Origin: Vespa crabro
Taxonomy: Eukaryota > Arthropoda > Insecta > Hymenoptera > Vespidae
Length of the DNA stretch: 64,000 nt
Assembly (NCBI RefSeq): GCF_910589235.1
Contig: NC_060961.1
Coordinates: 3,805,001 to 3,869,000, forward strand
Direction of reading: 5' to 3'
In this document: piece by piece, positions 33,040 to 44,420 of the stretch
Numbering within the stretch: the first letter of the stretch is position 1
How the letters are laid out: every line of letters starts with the position of its first letter
Program-made: the position numbers and the translations under genes
The notes under the pieces: generated by a model
The model's input: the letters and a program-made list of their open reading frames with translations, nothing else
Told to the model about the DNA's origin: nothing
The model's database searches: none

Positions 33040-34130
33040 ACAAGAGAAGAAACAGTAACTTGGCGGTGAATCGATACATGGTGCTCATCCACCATGTCGT
33101 TTTCGTAATATATGTTTTCTCGCGTTTTCCTACGACTACGTTACTATCTCTTATATTCTATCTTCTATCCTATATGATTTCTTCGGTGAACTTCAAACTT
33201 TCATGATAATCTACTACGTCCCGAGTGTTTCCGAGAGTATCTACGGGAGAACGAAGAGTCCTCCAAGCGTTTTCCAAAAAGTTTCCAAATGAATGTAGAA
33301 ATTGATCTACATGAACGATCTCGTCATTTTCAAATGACGTTATCTTACTCCTACGTAGTAGTCAAGATTATATAGACATCAAAGGTTTTGAAAATCAAAT
33401 GGACGCTTTCGAGTGCTTAAGCTCGGAGCAATGATTTCAAGTTGGAATTCTCTTAAAGGTTTATGACTGGTAAAGGATTAAAATACGTACAATGGATTTA
33501 ATGAAATCCCTTGATATCTTTTTGCTTGTTCGAAAATAAGTTTTTACACGAACTTGCGTCTCGTTCTTTATGGAAAAATATTTCTTTAAAAGATAATATA
33601 TCTTTGATTTACGATTACAATAGTAATACAATTGTAATTAAATATTTTTAATAATATATCGTATCAAATTTTTTATTACTATTAAATTGATTCATAAATA
33701 AGCAAAGAGTATGCAATAACACATAATAAAATAATAAGTTTATTATTATGAATTAACCCAATTCGTATTTTATAATTACCTGATCTAATTTCTAATCGCA
33801 AGAAGTCACGCTTTTATCGTGATTTTGAGGAAGCGCGAGTTCTCGAGCGACCCTTACAAGGAGGACGTCCTTTTTTCTCCCTTGCGGTGAAATAATGGGA
33901 TTAGATAATCTTGATACACGTTTTTCGACGTGTCGTAATTAATACCACCGCGTACCTAACGTCAGAGCTGTTCGAAATTGTCGAGGACGGATATAACGTG
34001 CGGTCTGTGCTTTCGTGAGCCTTGAAGAGTGTCATGAAACGAATGTAAAGCTCGCTGAAAAGCTCGATAGCGATAACGGCCGAGGGAAAACATGAGCGAG
34101 CCGTGCCGAGCCGACTTCCCTCTTTTATTC
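33040..34130. other. non-coding interval
   Basis: Repeat-poor, A+T-rich sequence with a CpG-rich patch at 33800-34110. No ORF longer than about 60 codons and no RNA gene seen. Confidence 0.6.
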
Positions 34131-34131
34131 A

Positions 34132-34135
<4 letters not shown>

Positions 34136-34174
<39 letters not shown>
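34136..34174. repeat. (CT)n tract
   Basis: Pure CT for about 38 bp. A (TA)n run lies at 34448-34482 and poly(T) at 34883-34901. Confidence 0.95.
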
Positions 34175-34177
<3 letters not shown>

Positions 34178-35090
34178 CACTCACTCTATTTCTGTTTTTC
34201 CCTCTTGACAACGCTGTTAAACCTGTACTCGAAAGACGGGTTCGGTTTACTCAACTATCTAATCGTATATTCGTGTTCTTCGACGTGCTTCCTTCGACAT
34301 GTTACGAGAAAATAAAACACTACGTATGTTAAGGGATTTCTATAAATTTTGTGGAAAAATGAAATATTTTTTCATATTAAAGTTTTTATACAATTATCAT
34401 TAGTTTTGGTTAAAATACATATTTTTAATAAAATATAAAATAGATGTGTATATATATATATATATATATACATATACATACGTAATTATACACACATACA
34501 TACGTCACTTGATATAAAGAAAGTTAAAATGGAATAAAATTAAAACTAAAGCTTATCGTTAGGGTTTGTTCTCGTGCGACCTTCACTCTGTTACGACCTG
34601 ACTGCGACTGACACGCTAGACCAAATAAAAATAATAAAGCACAGAAGAAACCAAAATATAACGATCGCATGGCCACGCTAAAGTTTACGTTATTATATAT
34701 TTGTAAACATCTCGTTTGGTTTCTTTTTTTATTTCGTTTCTTTTTTTTCCTTCATTTTTTCAATTGAAATTAAGTTACGACCAATGGTCTATTTATTTTA
34801 ATAAAAATTTATTTTTTTTTACTTATAATTTATTATATAAATGTGCAAGAACTTATACGTTATATCTACGTATTATTTTATCTTTTTTTTTTTTTTTTTT
34901 ATTAACGGGGAACTTCTATTATTCAATCGTACGTCATTCAGACTGAATGGTAGATTAATTAATTAATTGCGATTAAATAAGAAATTTGAAATGATATAAT
35001 ATTAGATATGAGTGTAAGTAGTTGATATTGTTAATTATATAAACTGAAAGGATCTTAACGATACAAAATGAAAGAATTAAGCTACGCGAG

Positions 35091-35297
35091 ATGAACATCG
35101 TACGTCTTTGTCCGTACGCAATTCTTCCGTATGAGGATGGAACCGCATTATTAGACTTTTCTCGTGCAACCATATCCATCGTGTATAACGTCTTTCTTCC
35201 ATCTGTTTTTCACTTTCGAAAGACGGGAAACTCTTTCTCTAGCTTTCCCATCCTTAGCGAGTTCCCCACGATATTTTTCTATTATCTCGCCGAGTAG
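35091..35297 (+). other. island open on both strands
   Basis: A true ATG at 35091 gives 68 complex codons (MNIVRLCPYAILPYEDG...). A minus-strand ATG at 35179 gives another 68 over partly the same DNA. Neither is recognised; opposite-strand overlap argues for chance. Confidence 0.12.
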
Positions 35298-35770
35298 ATA
35301 AGGCGGTGCACATGGAAGCGTTCTAGTTCAGTCCGTGATCGTACCTTTTCTCTCTTCTTTTTTCTTTTTTCCTTTTTTCCGTTTCTCTCTTTCCTTGCCT
35401 TAAACCTCTTCTTCCCGTCGTTCTAAAGCGTTTTCACATCAACCGTAACACCAAAAATGGCTTCTCCGATTAAGTGATTTTATAAAAAATTTTAAATACA
35501 ATTATTCCCTGGCCGAATCGAAAGAAAGTAATATAATTTATTCGATGATAAAAACTTTTTCTCCCCGTTGTTGGATTTTGTATTAATAGAAAATAGAGGT
35601 AAGAGCTACGAGATGATTTAAGTATTAAAAAAATATTTGTTCAAAATGGCAGGTAAAAAAAAAGTAACGAATTAAATATTTAAAGCTGCATGAATAAACG
35701 TGCTGGACTTATCCTATTTTAGTAGACTGATAGTGCCATGTTTTCATACATATTCATATCCCTTTTTTAT

Positions 35771-35791
35771 CTCTCTCTTCTTCCTTCTCTT

Positions 35792-35831
<40 letters not shown>
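35771..35831. repeat. (CT)n tract
   Basis: CT with TTC and TTT interruptions. Confidence 0.94.
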
Positions 35832-35834
<3 letters not shown>

Positions 35835-36615
35835 CATATTCAAAGGTGAACTAAGTTACACTATCATTGACACTAGCATTAGCCGCAACCTTTTATTGTG
35901 TACTCCATGTTACCTGTTATTCATTTGAACGAAAAGCTATAGTTGATTCACATTCTAGAAGCTTCTCCGTTTCTCAGTGCCCTCGTGAAAGCTCGAAAAA
36001 CGCGTTGAGAATTTGTGCTGAATCTTGCGGAAGAAATTCATGACATCACCCCTTATAAACGACTTCTCGATGTAAAGACTGAACTCAAAATTGTGAAAGG
36101 GAGTTTTTCTTCGGATAAAAATAAGTCGAAATAATGGGACACTATTGTTCATAAAGAAAACTTTGTACGTGTTTCACTTTCTAAACGCATACATACAAAG
36201 GAATAAAAGTAATTTAAAGTATGTAAACAAGAATAAATTTGATATCTTCTTTAATATTTTCTATCGGCTTTCACCTCCTTTTTTATTTTTCATCTTTCCT
36301 TTATTATTTTCTGTCTCTCTTTTAAAACACTTTTAAATCCCTTTCGGCGAATGAAAGAGAGATGTGATAAAGGAGGTGCAAGTTCTTCAAGACACTTTGA
36401 TCGAACGTGCAGAATCGGAAAAAATCGCCCTTCCGGCAGCATGGATAATACGCCTGCTATAAAGTAAAGTTATTAATACGTTGCGCGTTGCTAAAGCTTA
36501 AGCGGCAGGGCGGAGCCAAAAATAAAAATGAGAAAAAAAAAAAAGATAAGCAAGCACGTCGATCTGTATAATCGATTTTTCAAATAAGTTGGACCCGTTA
36601 CCCTGGCGTTACGCG

Positions 36616-36618
<3 letters not shown>

Positions 36619-36655
<37 letters not shown>

Positions 36656-36665
36656 TCTTTCTCTC
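36619..36665. repeat. (CT)n tract
   Basis: CT run ending CCCTCTCTTTCTCTC. Poly(T) follows at 36831-36846. Confidence 0.94.
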
Positions 36666-37178
36666 ATGATATAGAAAAATGGACGTCGAATAAAGACGAA
36701 GCGATAAATTATACAAGCACGAGGATTATGCTATGACCGCGAAACAACGATTTTAATATACATACTACATAGCCCCATACTCGCTATACATCCTCGTCAT
36801 TATTTTTTCTCTTTTTCTGATTCTTTTTCTTTTTTTTTTTTTTTTCTTTCTTGCGAAAAATAAAAAGAGGGTTAATGATTATCGAAAGAATGCTAATGCT
36901 TTGATGTAAAAGTTGAGTCGAACGATGCGAATTATAGTTTTATCGGAAAATAGATTTTCTTTGGAAAAGAAAGAAAAGAATAAGAATAAAGAGGAAGAAG
37001 AGGAAGAAGAAGATCGGAAGGAATTGAAATCTTTTGGTATTTTCTAGCTTCTTTTCTATTTTTACTTCATTCACGTCGTATGAAGAATTGTAAGAGAAAA
37101 TGCTATTCTTTATCGCGATAGCTCGAAGGCGCGTTGCCTTCAGAATAAGTGTAAAAAGGGGAAAAACGTCTTCATCTT

Positions 37179-37192
37179 TGTCGTTGTCGTCG

Positions 37193-37259
<67 letters not shown>
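37179..37259. repeat. (TCG)n array
   Basis: Pure TCG from about 37199; two GTT variants and one ATC variant at the left end. Minus-strand frames read poly-Asp and poly-Thr. Confidence 0.96.
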
Positions 37260-37521
37260 AAGGATGAGTATCGCGAGCAATGCCATTTCTCGTAGGCATG
37301 ACGAAGCTATTCCAACGATGGCGCGTTTCAACGAAGGCTCCACGTACAGGATCATCATCGAAAGCGTAATAGAGAGATGCGAGTAGCGACGAACACGTTC
37401 GTGAATAACGTAAACTTGATTCTCGTCGATGTTTAACAGTTGTGTGCGTATGTAACGAGACGTAAACGCAAGCAAGAGAAATACGCAATCATAGACATGA
37501 TTCGAAGTGAAAGAGATACGA

Positions 37522-37576
<55 letters not shown>
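37522..37576. repeat. (GA)n tract
   Basis: About 25 uninterrupted GA units. Confidence 0.96.
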
Positions 37577-37577
<1 letters not shown>

Positions 37578-37653
37578 CAGCGAAGGCACGCAGAATAATC
37601 GTGCGTGTCTTGAAAGCATACATAGACACCGATAACGACGTTGTTACCTACGT

Positions 37654-37688
37654 TCAGCCGTGACGACTGATTAGGATCAGCCGTTACG
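37654..37688. repeat. short direct repeat, 23-bp period
   Basis: TCAGCCGTGACG and TCAGCCGTTACG (11 of 12 identical), 23 bp apart, in a repeat-free CpG-rich patch (37620-37800). Possible paired factor sites. Confidence 0.6.
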
Positions 37689-38709
37689 TACTTAGTCGGC
37701 GTTGCTAATCGCGAATAGACGATGTTCCTCGTAACGATAGAGCTAGTCCGCTCTTTAAAGTCGGTTGGACGATAATTTCTTCGTTGAAAGTCGTTTTTCG
37801 AGAATAAAAGGCAGTCCTTCGTTCATTCGACACGTCTTAATTCTTTATGATCCTATATCGAATTGGAAATAAAAATTAATGAAAGGATATATTATATGAT
37901 TATGTTTAAATAGATTATTTATTATACGATCAGATTTATTAATGATGTCGATTATTATTTCTTGATAAATAATAATGTATATTTGATATCGTTCAAAGAA
38001 TAAAATGTTCAATTAACGATATTCCTAAAATCATGTTAATACTTGATTATATCGTAATTTATTATCTTCCAAATATAATTATAAATATATATGTATAATT
38101 ATATACGCCCACAAACAGACTATAATGTGTCGATGGAGGAATGTGTATGCGAATGAACACTAACGTTAACATAAGCAATCTTTCGATCAAAGCTTCGATC
38201 GAATGGACAACGTCTTCGAAAGGAAGAAACTTCGCCAAGCGGAAGATTAATTGCGCGAACGATTAATAATACCGACGTAATCGCAATAATTCGCGGAGAG
38301 TGCCCTCTTCGTCGCACGGTTATACCGTTCGTATATATATATACACACACACACATATATATATATATACACATACATACATACTTACGGCTTGTCGGTC
38401 ATTAGTCATTTGGTTGCATCGATAAGCTCGATTCGTTCCTCTCGACTGGCCGATACACGCTTTCGCTTACGAATTTCGTTTTGTTCGTCCGTATATGCGT
38501 GTCGTAATCTCGATAGGGTATCTCCTTTTCGGGACTCAGCACCTCCTTTCATCCCTTTTTATACGCGATTTTTCTTCATGATATTTTGTAGGGAATTAGG
38601 TTTCGATATATGCCTGTTTCATGCGTAGACATGTTTTTACATAATAAAATTCAATAAATAACAATTACACATAAATAAAATTCTCATAAAGATTTTAAAA
38701 TAAAAGTCA

Positions 38710-38712
<3 letters not shown>

Positions 38713-38765
<53 letters not shown>

Positions 38766-38796
38766 TATGTATATATATTTATGTATATTTATATGT
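38713..38796. repeat. (TA)n microsatellite
   Basis: TA run of about 46 bp with ATGTATATTT variants after it. A smaller TA/CA compound repeat lies at 38333-38382. Confidence 0.94.
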
Positions 38797-39740
38797 ACGC
38801 ACTGACAACTATATTGATACGTATATACAGTAAAATGACAAAACCCTAGGGACCACCGGGGTTGACATTTGAAACTTACAGGATTAGATCCAAGTTAAAC
38901 GTCTTTCTCTCATTCTCACAGGAATAAAATTCGAGACATCTGTTTGGCCTTCATGAAAGCAAAAAAAGAAAGAAGAAAAAAAAGAAAAAAAAAAAAGAAA
39001 AAATAAAAGAATGAAGCGTCGTCTGGTTGAGATAAATGGTTGAGTAAAAAGTTTGAAAGACAAGGTCGAATGGAAAAGTCATCGAGACAAGGACTGTCTA
39101 TGGATCGTTTTGTTATAAAAAGATCGTAATATTTTCGAGGAATAGATGATGGTTTATCAACGAACATTGAAACGACGCGCGACAAGCTCGAACGTTATTT
39201 TACGCTTTGTTAACGCTTTGAAAATACGTGTAAAATGAAAGCACGTGTATGTATGCTCGTACAGTCAGTCCCGAGCGAGCAAGCATGAAAGCCAAATAGA
39301 TCGTTCGTGCTTCTCGTTTGTTTATTAACGAACATCGTAACACGAAACAACAAGGGCTTTGAAATCCCGAGGTACGACATTTTCTCCTTCCTCATTACGG
39401 TTTTAGTCTTTCCGTTTTATCATATGGATGATTTACCAAAGAAGAATAGAAAGAGATAAACAGAATGAAAAGAGAGAACAATATCTATTGTACTAAAAGA
39501 TCAAACTTTGAACGTCAAGAAATTGATAAGAGAATTGAAATAGAAAAATAAAACTAACGTATAAAGTAAAGAATATAATATAGATTAAAGTAATAATAAT
39601 ATTATAACGATTAATTAAATAATTGATATTTATGAATAACGATCGAAATTATTTATCTCATGGATTATTAAAAATTTTTCTATTTGATACAAACACGTAG
39701 AATGAAAAAAAGAAAAGAAAAAAAAAAGAATGAACGTAGT

Positions 39741-40025
39741 ATGTTGTCACAGCTAGTTGTTCGTTGTAACACTGCACACAGCGAATGTATGCTACCCTTG
39801 ATTTTGTGTGTGCGAATCTTCTTCTGGTATGGCTACTATCCTACTCCTGTGGCCCGCGTGCGATATCCAGCGAATGTACGCGTGACAAGCAAACCACGTG
39901 TGCGCATATGCTCTGTTCTCGCTAGGACAATGTTTTCATTAAGTGAAAACACGAGAACACGGCTCGATGCGTCTGTTATTCTCTCGTTACACTCACGAAC
40001 GAAAACTGTGAACGAGGAAATTTGA
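39741..40025 (+). other. candidate ORF, 94 codons
   Basis: A true ATG at 39741 opens MLSQLVVRCNTAHSECMLP and runs without repeats to TGA at 40023-40025. The early part is hydrophobic and the remainder basic. No homolog recognised and no strong splice sites. An A-rich lead-in (39704-39730) extends the frame upstream only through Lys codons. Confidence 0.15.
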
Positions 40026-40490
40026 AGAAAAAAGTATATTCTGATTCTTGCTATTAAATAATTTTTTATCCGATAAATAGCTATACAACATTTAATATAT
40101 TTTGCAAATATGAATTTGTTAATTGCTTAATGTTCCTTCTTTTTTCCCTTTTTTCCCTGTTTCTACGATTATGATATGTTTACCGTTGCTGTTATGACGT
40201 TTTCAATGTATTTCCTTTAAATTGAGTGATTATTGGCACTCTATAAAGCAAGTTCTATTGGTGTATATATAAAAAAAAAAAAAAGAAAAAAGAAAAAAGA
40301 TTATATAATGTAAAACTTATAGTTTAAGGTGCAATTGGTAAACGTGAACGTTCAGATATGTACGAACAATTAATTTTTTGGTAGAAACATGAAATAAGAC
40401 ATAAAAAAATACAGATGTATGAATGTTTAACATTAAAGTTACATGACGTTATAGAGGATTAAACGTTGTAGACAAAATCGCACTTTCCTT

Positions 40491-40496
40491 TATAAG
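40491..40496 (+). promoter_or_regulatory. TATA-like element
   Basis: TATAAG, 52 bp before the ATG at 40548; no initiator consensus at the expected distance. Confidence 0.15.
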
Positions 40497-40547
40497 ACAC
40501 GACATTGAAGAGAATAGAGGTAGTTTCTACACTCGCATGCGCTATTA

Positions 40548-40736
40548 ATGGCCGCCAGTATACGTCGTGTAAGCGAAGTAATTTACAAGCGTCGGCCGTT
40601 CACGGCACCGCCGGGACCACAAATTTCCGTAAGCAGGGTAAATAAAAACGCGGAAAAAGTGGAGCATGCAAATATATTTGGACGGATGGAACGCGCGCAA
40701 TCCCTAAAAGTTTCGCGCATCGAGGCGGTTTGCTAG
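40548..40736 (+). CDS. hypothetical small ORF, 62 codons
   Basis: A true ATG in ATTAATGG context begins MAASIRRVSEVIYKRR and runs through a CpG-rich, repeat-free island to a TAG at 40734-40736. The mix of Arg, Val, Ser, Pro and Gly codons with G or C often in third position is unlike the neighbouring DNA. No domain recognised. Internal GTAAGC/GTAAAT motifs could be 5' splice sites. The octamer ATGCAAAT (40666-40673) and a hairpin over the stop codon mean the island could instead be regulatory. Confidence 0.2.
   Translation: MAASIRRVSEVIYKRRPFTAPPGPQISVSRVNKNAEKVEHANIFGRMERAQSLKVSRIEAVC
40666..40673 (+). promoter_or_regulatory. ATGCAAAT octamer
   Basis: Exact match to the POU/Oct-factor consensus within the CpG-rich island. 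A single 8-mer is expected by chance a few times in 64 kb. Confidence 0.3.
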
Positions 40737-40771
40737 TGGCGGCAACGCTACTCTGCAACGACGCCACTAGC
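40732..40771. other. 10-bp-stem inverted repeat
   Basis: GCTAGTGGCG (40732-40741) and CGCCACTAGC (40762-40771) are perfect complements around a 20-nt loop that itself contains GCAACG twice. The stop codon of the small ORF lies in the left arm. Confidence 0.75.
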
Positions 40772-40916
40772 GAAACGAGAAAGGATGAAAAAAAAAAGCA
40801 CGGCTAGGGCGAGCATGTATATGCGAGCTAAATTAAATATACATGCCGTGCGAATAAGGCCGCCTACCCGGTTTCTCTCTCGAGTTTTTCTACCTCTTCT
40901 CCAACGAACGAATATC

Positions 40917-40932
40917 CAACCCTTCGGGGTTG
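40917..40932. other. UUCG-tetraloop hairpin
   Basis: CAACCC-TTCG-GGGTTG: six perfect pairs closing a C(UUCG)G loop, the well-known extra-stable RNA tetraloop. Confidence 0.6.
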
Positions 40933-41119
40933 AATCGAGTCTAGCTGAAGAGTAACCAACTAGTCCCATAGCTATTTTTCTGGAATCCATTCGCATGGCA
41001 ACGTATAAAAGTGAAAATCGTTTTCTTAATATTTCTATTGTATTTTTTAACTACTATTCGTTGACGATTACGTCGAATAAATTTTTCACGTCGTCTATCC
41101 TGGAAGAGAGATAAAAACA

Positions 41120-41124
<5 letters not shown>

Positions 41125-41150
<26 letters not shown>

Positions 41151-41160
41151 TGAGAGAAAG
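41125..41160. repeat. (GA)n tract
   Basis: GA run with a TGAGAGAAAG end. Confidence 0.95.
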
Positions 41161-41368
41161 AAAATTAATGCTTAGAACTAACTAACTTTTCAATAAGAGC
41201 TTAAAGTTTTATTAATATTAATTACTGTGTGTTAATATTACGTTTTATTATATAACCGTATAGAAACTGGTTTCCAATGGATCGATTTAACCATCGATCA
41301 TTGCTAATCTTCGTGGCAATAAAATGTATTAAAAACGAAAAATCAATATCGAAATTAATTATTTAACC

Positions 41369-41668
41369 ATGAAGGTACTAAGCTATACAAAATGTATATT
41401 CTGTCACGCTCTTAAGTCCATCGTATCTTTTCGAGCGTATCGTCTAGTAAGTAGATATCAGAGGGGGGATCAACCCCTACGTCAACGAGGGAGTCGTACT
41501 CGAAGAATGTCGCAAATGGGGCGCGATGCTGATTGGATAAAAGTAGATTCTAGCCAATCAGACGCAATTTCGAATGAACGATCCGGTTACGGTTGGCTTC
41601 CTGCTTTTACGAGCTTTCTTATCGTTTCGTCGATGATGACACTTAAGCCACACGCGATAATCGTTTGA
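41369..41668 (+). CDS. hypothetical ORF, 99 codons, possibly a start exon
   Basis: A true ATG in AACCATGAAG context begins MKVLSYTKCIFCHALKSI. An in-phase 5' splice site, CGTCTA|GTAAGTAG, follows codon 26 (41446/41447), so the coding part may be only 41369-41446. The uninterrupted frame continues to TGA at 41666-41668 through a CpG-rich, repeat-free island. No homolog recognised. The island also holds two inverted CCAAT boxes. Confidence 0.2.
   Translation: MKVLSYTKCIFCHALKSIVSFRAYRLVSRYQRGDQPLRQRGSRTRRMSQMGRDADWIKVDSSQSDAISNERSGYGWLPAFTSFLIVSSMMTLKPHAIIV
41529..41561. promoter_or_regulatory. inverted pair of CCAAT boxes
   Basis: CTGATTGG (41529-41536) and CCAATCAG (41554-41561) are perfect 8-bp inverted arms; each holds a CCAAT core, the NF-Y site. 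Confidence 0.35.
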
Positions 41669-41881
41669 CAAGGACGACGAAAACGCGTGTAGTTTTGGTT
41701 ATCTATGCGTTTAGCTTGAAATCCATTAAGATCGCATCTGATTTCATTCACCAAGGCATCATTGATTACTCTTACGTAGAGAAATTATTGATTCGATTCC
41801 ATTCTTTTTTATATTTCGAATTTTAAAATAACTAAGGTTTCAATCATTAAATTACATTGTACGTGCAATGCAATTAATAAT

Positions 41882-41883
41882 TA

Positions 41884-41923
<40 letters not shown>
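41882..41923. repeat. (TA)n microsatellite
   Basis: About 17 pure units plus a TGTATA variant. Confidence 0.94.
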
Positions 41924-41926
<3 letters not shown>

Positions 41927-42462
41927 CGTAGGTATACATAAGAAAAATTATAAATCATCGATAAATACTAACGGCTTTCGAATAAACGATGAAGCATTAA
42001 CATTGGCTTAACAATGGCGTTCAGCGAAATCGCCGAATTTGATTCGCGATTCGAATGCCCGTTTAATGCTAATTCGCGAAGAGATAATGGAATCCTATTT
42101 GCTTTTATCCCCGTAAGAATGACCAGCACGACAGCGATCTATTTAATTTGTACGTAATTATCTTTGAATCCGGTTAATTCCCTTTTCATCTTTTTTTTAT
42201 TTTTCTTCTTTCTTTTTTTTTTTATTTTTTATTATAGTCAAAATGTGAGATTTATTGATGAATATAACAAAACAGTCGCTGTAACACCTTCGATAAATAA
42301 CGCGAGTCAAGTCGCGTCGCACGCAACGCATAGATACGACTACGTTGTTTCGCACAATGATACTCGTTCTATAAATAATAATTATTTCAGACCCGTTAAT
42401 CAACGCGCTTAAAAGTTTTATCCGTTTGTCGTGAGAGTCAGTTCACGATTCTTCTATCTATG

Positions 42463-42543
42463 ATTTTTTTTATTTTATTTTTTTGTTCTTTTTTCATTCC
42501 TTTTTTTTTTGTTTTTTTGTTTTTTTTTTTTTTTTTTTTTTTT
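42463..42543. repeat. poly(T) region ending in (T)23
   Basis: T-rich with isolated G, C and A, ending in an uninterrupted run at 42521-42543. Confidence 0.93.
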
Positions 42544-43083
42544 ATTCTGTATTGTACGTCCGATTTCCCAACGAAACGAGATAGATATAACGATTCCATA
42601 AAAAATTCTTGTTGAGATTTTTACGTTAAAATACAAGGGTTGTATGGGGTAGTGGCGAACAATAGGATCGTTGTTAAAGTATGAAACGCGAGCAGGATGC
42701 GTCATAGTTATGATCCGTATCGAGGTTAGTCCGGAAGACGAATACATATTTGCGTTCTTTCGTTTCATTTGTTTCAAATTATACTTCATAACGATGCATT
42801 GAATATCTCTAGCTTTTTGCTTTGAATAGAAAAATGCGATAAATAATAAATAAATTCTAGGAAAAAGATATAAGCTGGATAGACAAAAAAAAAGAAAAAA
42901 GAAAGAAAAGAAACAAGAAAAAGGTATTGAAGAGAAGATGACAAAACGATTATTGTATCCCAGCGAAATGTTAAAATAAAATAAAATTCTAATTTTATTA
43001 AATTCTAATTAATTAATATTATATAGAATGTTTTCGTTATGAATTACGATTATAATTATCTTAATTATAATTATAACCTTTTT

Positions 43084-43117
43084 CTTTTTTTTTTTTTTTT
43101 TTTTTTTCTTTTTTTAC
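43084..43117. repeat. poly(T) tract
   Basis: T-run of about 22 followed by C and more T. Confidence 0.93.
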
Positions 43118-43503
43118 TTTTATTTAACGAACACAAATATATACATGTATTGTTCTGATTACAAAGAGATGAATTAAAGAAACGAACTAAAGGAATGACT
43201 TCTAAAGGAACATTTAAATAGTATGATATCATAAAAGAGAGAAGGAAAACGACAAGATGAGGTGCTTGAAAAACTTTAGCTCCGCGAATTGCCATAAATC
43301 GGAGACGAATCGTCCTTTCTATCCGTGGATATCGTTTGACGGGGGACAGGGTGAATTTTCTTTCGTGTCTTGGCAGCTCCATTATCCGCAACATCAATCG
43401 GAAATTCTCTCTGCCTTCCCGTCATCTCCCTCCTTGTCGTCGGCGTTGTCGTTGTCATCACAAGTCATGGGGGGATGAAAGAAAAAAATATATAAAAGAA
43501 CTG

Positions 43504-43506
<3 letters not shown>

Positions 43507-43543
<37 letters not shown>
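43507..43543. repeat. (GA)n tract
   Basis: Pure GA, followed by a homopurine stretch 43570-43610. Confidence 0.95.
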
Positions 43544-43545
<2 letters not shown>

Positions 43546-43655
43546 CTTGGAGCGATAGGGTATCATAGGAATGGAGGAAAAAAAGAAGAAAGAAAAAAAA
43601 AGAGGAAATGGGTTCGTTTAAAAGAATCCGAATGACTCGCGTGAGTTTCATCGAA

Positions 43656-43657
<2 letters not shown>

Positions 43658-43697
<40 letters not shown>

Positions 43698-43734
43698 ATA
43701 TATACACGCACACACTCATATATATATACACTAT
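43658..43734. repeat. (TA)n/(CA)n compound repeat
   Basis: TA runs broken by TTTATA and CACGCACACACTCA. Confidence 0.93.
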
Positions 43735-44115
43735 AGACTAACGATCGTGTGTCTTTGACGCGTACATCGCGCTTCCGAGCAAACGTGCGAGCAAGTTGGT
43801 CTCACAGCTGGGAAGGTGGTGTTAGGAGAGGGGTCGACCGTGTACGATGGCTGCGAGCATGGTGAAATGCGTGTATTCGAACAATTAGGTTTCAGGCCAC
43901 CCTCCGTCTCCTTTTTCTTCCCCCACATTTTTTCTCTTTTTTCTCTTTCTCTCTCTTTCTTTTTCTTTCTCTCTCTTTTTCTCTCTCTATCTCAACGCTC
44001 GTGCCAACCCCCGTGATAATGTGTACGTACTAGAAACTCTCGTGTTTTCTGTTAACGTATCGCGAAAACATGAGAAATAACGTTTCCCATTGCCCTGCCA
44101 TGACGCAAAGCGGCA

Positions 44116-44117
<2 letters not shown>

Positions 44118-44151
<34 letters not shown>

Positions 44152-44172
44152 ATCTCTCTCTCTCTCTTTCTC
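44118..44172. repeat. (CT)n tract
   Basis: CT run with a TTTAT break. Another polypyrimidine stretch lies at 43905-43993. Confidence 0.94.
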
Positions 44173-44314
44173 TTTTGCTCTTTTTCACTTGCCCTCGCAA
44201 CCCACTGCTAATCGTACAAAGATATTTCCAGGCGGTGCTCGAACTCGTATTGTATCCACGTAATGTCTGCTCGTAGAATTACGTGCCGCTTGCGAAAACG
44301 CGCGTGTATATAGT

Positions 44315-44372
<58 letters not shown>

Positions 44373-44420
44373 GGAGATAGAGAAAGGGAGAAAGAGAGAG
44401 AGGGAGAGAGAGAAAGAGAA
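44315..44420. repeat. (GA)n tract, interrupted
   Basis: About 105 bp of GA with ACAGAGGGAGATAG and AAAGGG interruptions. Confidence 0.95.
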
